Positions 13,955-17,301 of a DNA stretch of 17,301 nucleotides are shown piece after piece; the stretch's first letter is position 1; every line of letters starts with the position of its first letter. The stretch is from Nitrospirota bacterium. GTDB taxonomy: Bacteria > Nitrospirota > Nitrospiria > Nitrospirales > Nitrospiraceae. The stretch is from assembly GCA_016201805.1 (NCBI GenBank), contig JACQCB010000013.1:1-17301 (forward strand), read 5' to 3'. Made by a program: the position numbers and the translations under genes. The notes under the pieces were generated by a model. That model was not told where the DNA came from. It worked only from the letters and a program-made list of their open reading frames with translations, and did no database searches.

Positions 13955-14912
13955 TGTGCAGGATCGTTCCCCGTTCTCCGCTGGCCCATCCGCGACCATG
14001 ATCTGGAAACGTCAAGCCATAGAGAACGGCTTTCGTTCCGTTCTCCTGTTCGACCCAGGTAAAGCCCGCATCGGTCGTGCGAAAGATGCTCCCCCGCTCC
14101 CCCACAGCCCATCCTGATTTGAAATCGGTAAAACGGATTCTGAGCAAGTCGGTCGGTCTGGAACAAGTCTTGATGCAGGCGAGGGTCCGATCGACCCACT
14201 GCTTGCCTCCGTTGACGGTCTGGAACATCGCGCCTTCGTTGCCGACCACCCAGCCGTTCAGCGGATCGGCAAAGAACACATCGAAGAGGGTCGCCGAGCT
14301 GGGGGTCTCCTGGGCAACCCAGGCGGCCCCTCCGTCATCGGTGGCCAGCACGGTCCCCAAGGCTCCCGATACCCGCCCGTACTGCCGATCCACAAAATGG
14401 ACCGCATAGAGCACGGCGTTGGTTCCGCTGGCCTGGTCCCTCCAGTGGAGCCCTCCGTCCTCCGTATGAAGGATCGTGCCGCCTGCCCCGACAGCCCAGC
14501 CTAAAGAAGGTGTCAGGAAGTAGAGCCCGTACAGCGCCGATTGTGTCCCGCTGTTCTGCGGCGTCCATTTCCCGCCTCCATCGCTGGAATGGAGGATGGT
14601 TCCGTTTGAGCCGACCACCCAGCCGTGGAGACGATTCGCGAAGAAGACCCCGGTCAGCAAGGCTCCGGTCCCGCTTGGAACGGGTTTCCACCGCTTGCCT
14701 CCATCGACGGTCCGCAGGATCACGCCCCCTCCCCCGACCGCCCAACCGGCCTGCACATCACGAAAATACACCCCCATGAGAGTGGTTTCGGTTCCGCTCT
14801 TCTGGACCTGCGAGACCGCTGTGGCCTCAGCGGCCCACAACGAACTCTGTGCGAGCACGTTGAGCAAGACCGCCAGCACGATTGCGACGACCGTCGAACA
14901 TCGAGACGTCAT
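13941..14912 (-). CDS. Secreted YCF48-like seven-bladed beta-propeller protein
   Basis: This encodes 323 residues. The N-terminus is a signal peptide: MTSR, a hydrophobic stretch (8-21), then a probable AxA cleavage near WAAEA. The rest is seven repeats of about 42 residues with GWAVGxxGxILxTxDGGxxW, each centred near 57, 97, 139, 180, 220, 267 and 308. This is the Asp-box/BNR-type propeller of YCF48-like proteins. In blade 4 the GW is replaced by GR, and blade 7 stops after GTILH, so the N-terminal strand may close the ring. CysIKTCys at 246-250 could form a disulfide. YCF48 itself assists photosystem II assembly, but nothing here points to photosynthesis. The gene starts 3 nt after the IPT/TIG gene stop, so both are one operon; the partner is presumably also outside the cytoplasm. 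Confidence 0.87.
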   Translation of the reverse strand: MTSRCSTVVAIVLAVLLNVLAQSSLWAAEATAVSQVQKSGTETTLMGVYFRDVQAGWAVGGGGVILRTVDGGKRWKPVPSGTGALLTGVFFANRLHGWVVGSNGTILHSSDGGGKWTPQNSGTQSALYGLYFLTPSLGWAVGAGGTILHTEDGGLHWRDQASGTNAVLYAVHFVDRQYGRVSGALGTVLATDDGGAAWVAQETPSSATLFDVFFADPLNGWVVGNEGAMFQTVNGGKQWVDRTLACIKTCSRPTDLLRIRFTDFKSGWAVGERGSIFRTTDAGFTWVEQENGTKAVLYGLTFPDHGRGWASGERGTILHISAQ

Positions 14913-14915
14913 GGT

Positions 14916-16571
14916 TCAGTCCCGACCCGGGTCTGGATTCCCGAAATAGCCCGGGTCCGGAAGCCCCTTGCGCTGGATGGTGAACTGACCGGCATCCACC
15001 GTGACCCAGCGCTTGGCGGTGCAGCAGAGGCCGTCCGGCAACAGGTCCCAGGAGCCGCGCCGCACCACCAGAGGACCGGTGCTCGCATCGGATAAGAAGG
15101 CCTCGTGTTTTCCAAACCCGAACACGTTGCGCCGAGGCACGCGCACCGTGATCTCCGTATCGCTCCAGGACACCACCATGCCGGCCACGCCGTTGAAGAG
15201 CACCTCGCTACGGGCCACGTTCTCGCCCATCTTAATCGGCTCAAAGTCATGGCCCCCTTCGTTCAAGCCGGGTTGAGTGGCCTCGGTGGTCTTGATGAAA
15301 TTCCCGAAGCCGGACCCCTTGATCGTCACGACCTCATCCAACCCGGCCGTGGCAGGCGAAACGGAATCCACCTTGGGGATGGCCAGGGTGAAGGTCCCCG
15401 CTTCCGTCGATACGATTCCTTTCTCCACACAACAGGACCCGTCGGCCTTCGGCACGGCGGCGCCCCGGCGCACCACCACCGGTCCGTTTTTCACGCTAAA
15501 GGGAACCCAGACATCGATCTTGTCGTCGTGCCACCGATAGATAATGGCGGGCACGCCGCCGATCTCCACGCCGTTGTCGCCTTTATTGAAGTCGGCAAAG
15601 GCATAGGGCGTGGACCCGCTCTCGGAATAATAGCCGAAGTGTTCCCCGGTGATGCGCAGCAGGCTGCCGATGGGCGCACTCGCAGGAAACAGGCCGGTCG
15701 CCTTCGGCGCCTCCACCGTAAACTGCCCCATGGTACGCTCCACCTGTCCCAACTTGAGCACCAAGGGACCGCTGACGGCATTCAACGGAACGTGGACGAC
15801 GAGGGTCGCATCCGTCCACTGCGCCACCGTTGCCGGCCGGCCGCCGATCAGAACGGCATCATCCGGCCTCTTGGCGGCCCCAAAGCCTTTGCCGAACAGC
15901 ACCACCTTGGTGCCCACCGGCCCGTGCAAAGGGTCCACTTTGATCGAGGGAAGGATGCTGAGGGGCGTCGCATTGCTGATACTGTACTCGACCGGGGCAC
16001 AGCAGGACCCGTCCGGCAGGGGGTCGGAAGAAGCCAGACGGACCACCACCTCACCCGACGCGGCATTGGCCGGAACTTCGGCTTCGATCTTGTCGTCCCG
16101 CCACCTCCGCACCCGAGCCGGCACCCCGCTGATCAGCACATCGTTCACACCGAACATCGTATTGGGGTCCTTGGAGCCGGCCGTATTGCCGAAATGCGCC
16201 CCGGTGATCTGAACCACCGTGCCTGGCTCGACCTCGCCCGGCGTCAGGCCTTGAATGGTCGGCCGCAACACCGTAAAGGTCCCCACCTGGACTTTCTTTT
16301 TCCCTTTCGTAATCTCCACCGGTCCGCTGCCGGCCCTGAGCGGAACCTTGACCGTCACCACGTCCGGCTCCCACCGCTGGACCAAGGCCGGCACCTGATT
16401 GAACAGGACTCGGTTCTCCTGGGTCGATTTGAACCGGCCGAACCCTTGCCCCGTAATGGTCACCGTCGCCCCGGGCGGCGCGGCGTCCGGAGCGAGCGCC
16501 GCATCGGCTCGAACGGGACCCAGCCAGCCGGCAACCGGCAAGCCCACACAGAACAAGACAACCAGCCACAT
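14916..16571 (-). CDS. Secreted protein with five IPT/TIG domains
   Basis: This encodes 551 residues from the ATG at 16571. MWLVVLFCVGLPVAGWLGPVRADA is a clear signal peptide. Five immunoglobulin-like IPT/TIG domains follow, each starting with a Pro/Gly turn and GxxVxIxGxGFG, then a loop such as VxIGGVPAxVxRW and a strand VxVPxxAxSGPVVV. Domains 2, 4 and 5 carry an extra loop DG[SL]CC with adjacent cysteines (190/191, 380/381, 516/517). AGGAG lies 11 nt before this ATG. The frame remains open upstream to 16739, but that start falls in the promoter -35, so it is excluded. IPT domains usually form rigid extracellular stalks or binding modules; the target is unknown. There is no membrane anchor or sorting signal at the C-terminus. 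Confidence 0.86.
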   Translation of the reverse strand: MWLVVLFCVGLPVAGWLGPVRADAALAPDAAPPGATVTITGQGFGRFKSTQENRVLFNQVPALVQRWEPDVVTVKVPLRAGSGPVEITKGKKKVQVGTFTVLRPTIQGLTPGEVEPGTVVQITGAHFGNTAGSKDPNTMFGVNDVLISGVPARVRRWRDDKIEAEVPANAASGEVVVRLASSDPLPDGSCCAPVEYSISNATPLSILPSIKVDPLHGPVGTKVVLFGKGFGAAKRPDDAVLIGGRPATVAQWTDATLVVHVPLNAVSGPLVLKLGQVERTMGQFTVEAPKATGLFPASAPIGSLLRITGEHFGYYSESGSTPYAFADFNKGDNGVEIGGVPAIIYRWHDDKIDVWVPFSVKNGPVVVRRGAAVPKADGSCCVEKGIVSTEAGTFTLAIPKVDSVSPATAGLDEVVTIKGSGFGNFIKTTEATQPGLNEGGHDFEPIKMGENVARSEVLFNGVAGMVVSWSDTEITVRVPRRNVFGFGKHEAFLSDASTGPLVVRRGSWDLLPDGLCCTAKRWVTVDAGQFTIQRKGLPDPGYFGNPDPGRD

Positions 16572-16703
16572 TGAAGTACGTCTCCTGGAATCGTAAACGT
16601 TAGGACGGGCTCGCACCCGATCGTGACAAACAGCACGACGACTCGGCAGCAGTGCGAGACGAGTCATGAAGGCCGGAACGAGCACGCCATGGAACGCGCG
16701 AGT
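16572..16703 (-). promoter_or_regulatory. Long 5' leader of the IPT-YCF48 operon
   Basis: From the predicted start near 16703 to the ATG is about 132 nt. CTCGCAC (minus strand of 16658-16652) can pair with GTGCGAG (16616-16610), enclosing a small hairpin of TCGTG and CACGA with an 8-nt loop (16638-16634 and 16625-16621). No known riboswitch is recognised. Confidence 0.35.
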
Positions 16704-16709
16704 GTCGGG

Positions 16710-16739
16710 ACTATAACAAGCGTCCTTTTTTCCTGTCAA
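16710..16739 (-). promoter_or_regulatory. Strong sigma-70-type promoter of the IPT-YCF48 operon
   Basis: On the minus strand a perfect TTGACA (16739-16734), an 18-nt spacer ending in TGT, then TATAGT (16715-16710, 5 of 6). The TG one base before the -10 adds extended -10 character. This is the best promoter in the window and fixes the start of the IPT gene downstream of 16703. Confidence 0.7.
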
Positions 16740-16760
16740 GCGAAGCCCACGTCCAGGCCC

Positions 16761-16790
16761 TTGCCGTCACGCAATGGAGGCTCTTATAAT
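16761..16790 (+). promoter_or_regulatory. Promoter of mtaB with perfect TATAAT
   Basis: TTGCCG (16761-16766), an 18-nt spacer, then a perfect TATAAT (16785-16790). Only nine bases separate the -10 from the ATG, so the transcript should begin 0-3 nt before the start codon. Confidence 0.6.
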
Positions 16791-16799
16791 ACCAGACCC

Positions 16800-17301
16800 A
16801 TGAAATCGGAACGACCCAGGGCCTCACTCCAAACAATCGGATGCCGCCTCAACCAGGCTGAGACCGCTCTGCTGGCGGACCGTCTGAAGCAGGACGGCTA
16901 CGATCTCGTGGCACCGGGTCAACCGACTGATCTGCTGGTGCTCAACACCTGCTCCGTCACAGACCATGCAGAATCGGACTGCCGATACCTCGTGCGACGC
17001 ACGCTGCACCAATCCCCTCATGCGTTCGTCGCCGTGACCGGCTGCTATGCCCAGACCGGCGCCGAGGCCCTCAGCCGGATGCCCGGCATCGACCTGATCG
17101 TGGGGACCCAGTTCAAGATGGAGCTGCCGAATTTACTCCCCCCGCCGCATGCCCTCCGCAAGCAGCCGGCCCCACACCTGTCACACACCAGAACCCTCGA
17201 TCGCGACGACTTCGTCCTACCCGGAACCGGCGACTACGACTCCAAACGGGCAAACCTGAAAATCCAGGACGGCTGCGACTTCATGTGCTCATTCTGCCTC
17301 A
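16800..17301 (+). CDS. mtaB: MtaB-like tRNA (t6A37) methylthiotransferase (N-terminal part)
   Basis: The first 167 residues of a MiaB/MtaB-family radical SAM enzyme are visible; the gene runs off the right edge. The N-terminal UPF0004 domain holds the three cysteines of the auxiliary [4Fe-4S] cluster: Cys15 (TIGCRLNQAE), Cys51 (LNTCSVT) and Cys82 (VTGCYAQ). The radical SAM motif CDFMCSFC is at 159-166. GCRLNQAE favours the MtaB branch, which adds a methylthio group to threonylcarbamoyladenosine 37 of ANN-decoding tRNAs, over MiaB, which acts on i6A. That assignment is from motif memory, and the TRAM domain is out of view. No Shine-Dalgarno precedes the ATG, consistent with a leaderless transcript. 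Confidence 0.88.
   Translation, partial: MKSERPRASLQTIGCRLNQAETALLADRLKQDGYDLVAPGQPTDLLVLNTCSVTDHAESDCRYLVRRTLHQSPHAFVAVTGCYAQTGAEALSRMPGIDLIVGTQFKMELPNLLPPPHALRKQPAPHLSHTRTLDRDDFVLPGTGDYDSKRANLKIQDGCDFMCSFCL

Noticed and set aside
15105..16574. 489-codon plus-strand open frame opposite the IPT protein
   Set aside because: It is His/Arg/Gly-rich shadow sequence; the minus frame has a signal peptide and five repeated domains.
16572..16739. 56-residue N-terminal extension of the IPT protein from the ATG at 16739
   Set aside because: That ATG lies in the -35 box of the strong promoter, the extension is unlike a signal peptide, and the ATG at 16571 has AGGAG and opens directly into one.

Overview
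The window is about 17.3 kb of GC-rich bacterial chromosome, densely packed with housekeeping genes. There are no rRNA or tRNA genes, phage genes, insertion sequences or CRISPR arrays. Protein style and gene order (valS-nadC-birA-coaX, then grpE-dnaK-dnaJ-rsmE, then a secreted IPT/YCF48 pair) suggest a Nitrospira-like member of the Nitrospirota. That placement is an inference from memory, not the result of a search.

Layout. (1) 1-1523, minus: a cytoplasmic zincin-type metallopeptidase followed 2 nt later by an ATP-grasp (D-Ala-D-Ala-ligase-like) protein cut by the window edge. (2) 1524-1852: a 329-nt gap holding only short direct repeats. (3) 1853-3081, minus: a DUF1284 cysteine-rich protein and a HAD hydrolase overlapping by ATGA, behind a near-consensus promoter. 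(4) 3275-3382, minus: a 35-residue, extremely basic protein with a strong ribosome binding site and its own promoter. (5) 3635-9032, plus: valyl-tRNA synthetase, then three cofactor genes (NadC for NAD, BirA for protein biotinylation, CoaX for CoA). (6) 9159-13845, plus: the Hsp70 machine GrpE-DnaK-DnaJ followed by the 16S rRNA methyltransferase RsmE. (7) 13941-16571, minus: a two-gene operon for secreted proteins, a five-domain IPT/TIG protein and a seven-bladed YCF48-like propeller. (8) From 16800, plus: the start of an MtaB-type tRNA methylthiotransferase, apparently leaderless.

The most striking feature is not a gene. Four intergenic gaps (3467-3563, 8171-8253, 11806-11898, 13854-13929) each hold an inverted repeat whose two arms are degenerate tandem arrays of a 7-bp unit. 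The unit differs completely between loci, but the 7-bp period, the arm length (3-5 units) and the head-to-head layout are the same. They occur between divergent, co-directional and convergent genes alike, so no single terminator role explains them. In the convergent locus the two arms differ by exactly one 7-bp unit. A decayed fifth example may lie between dnaJ and rsmE.
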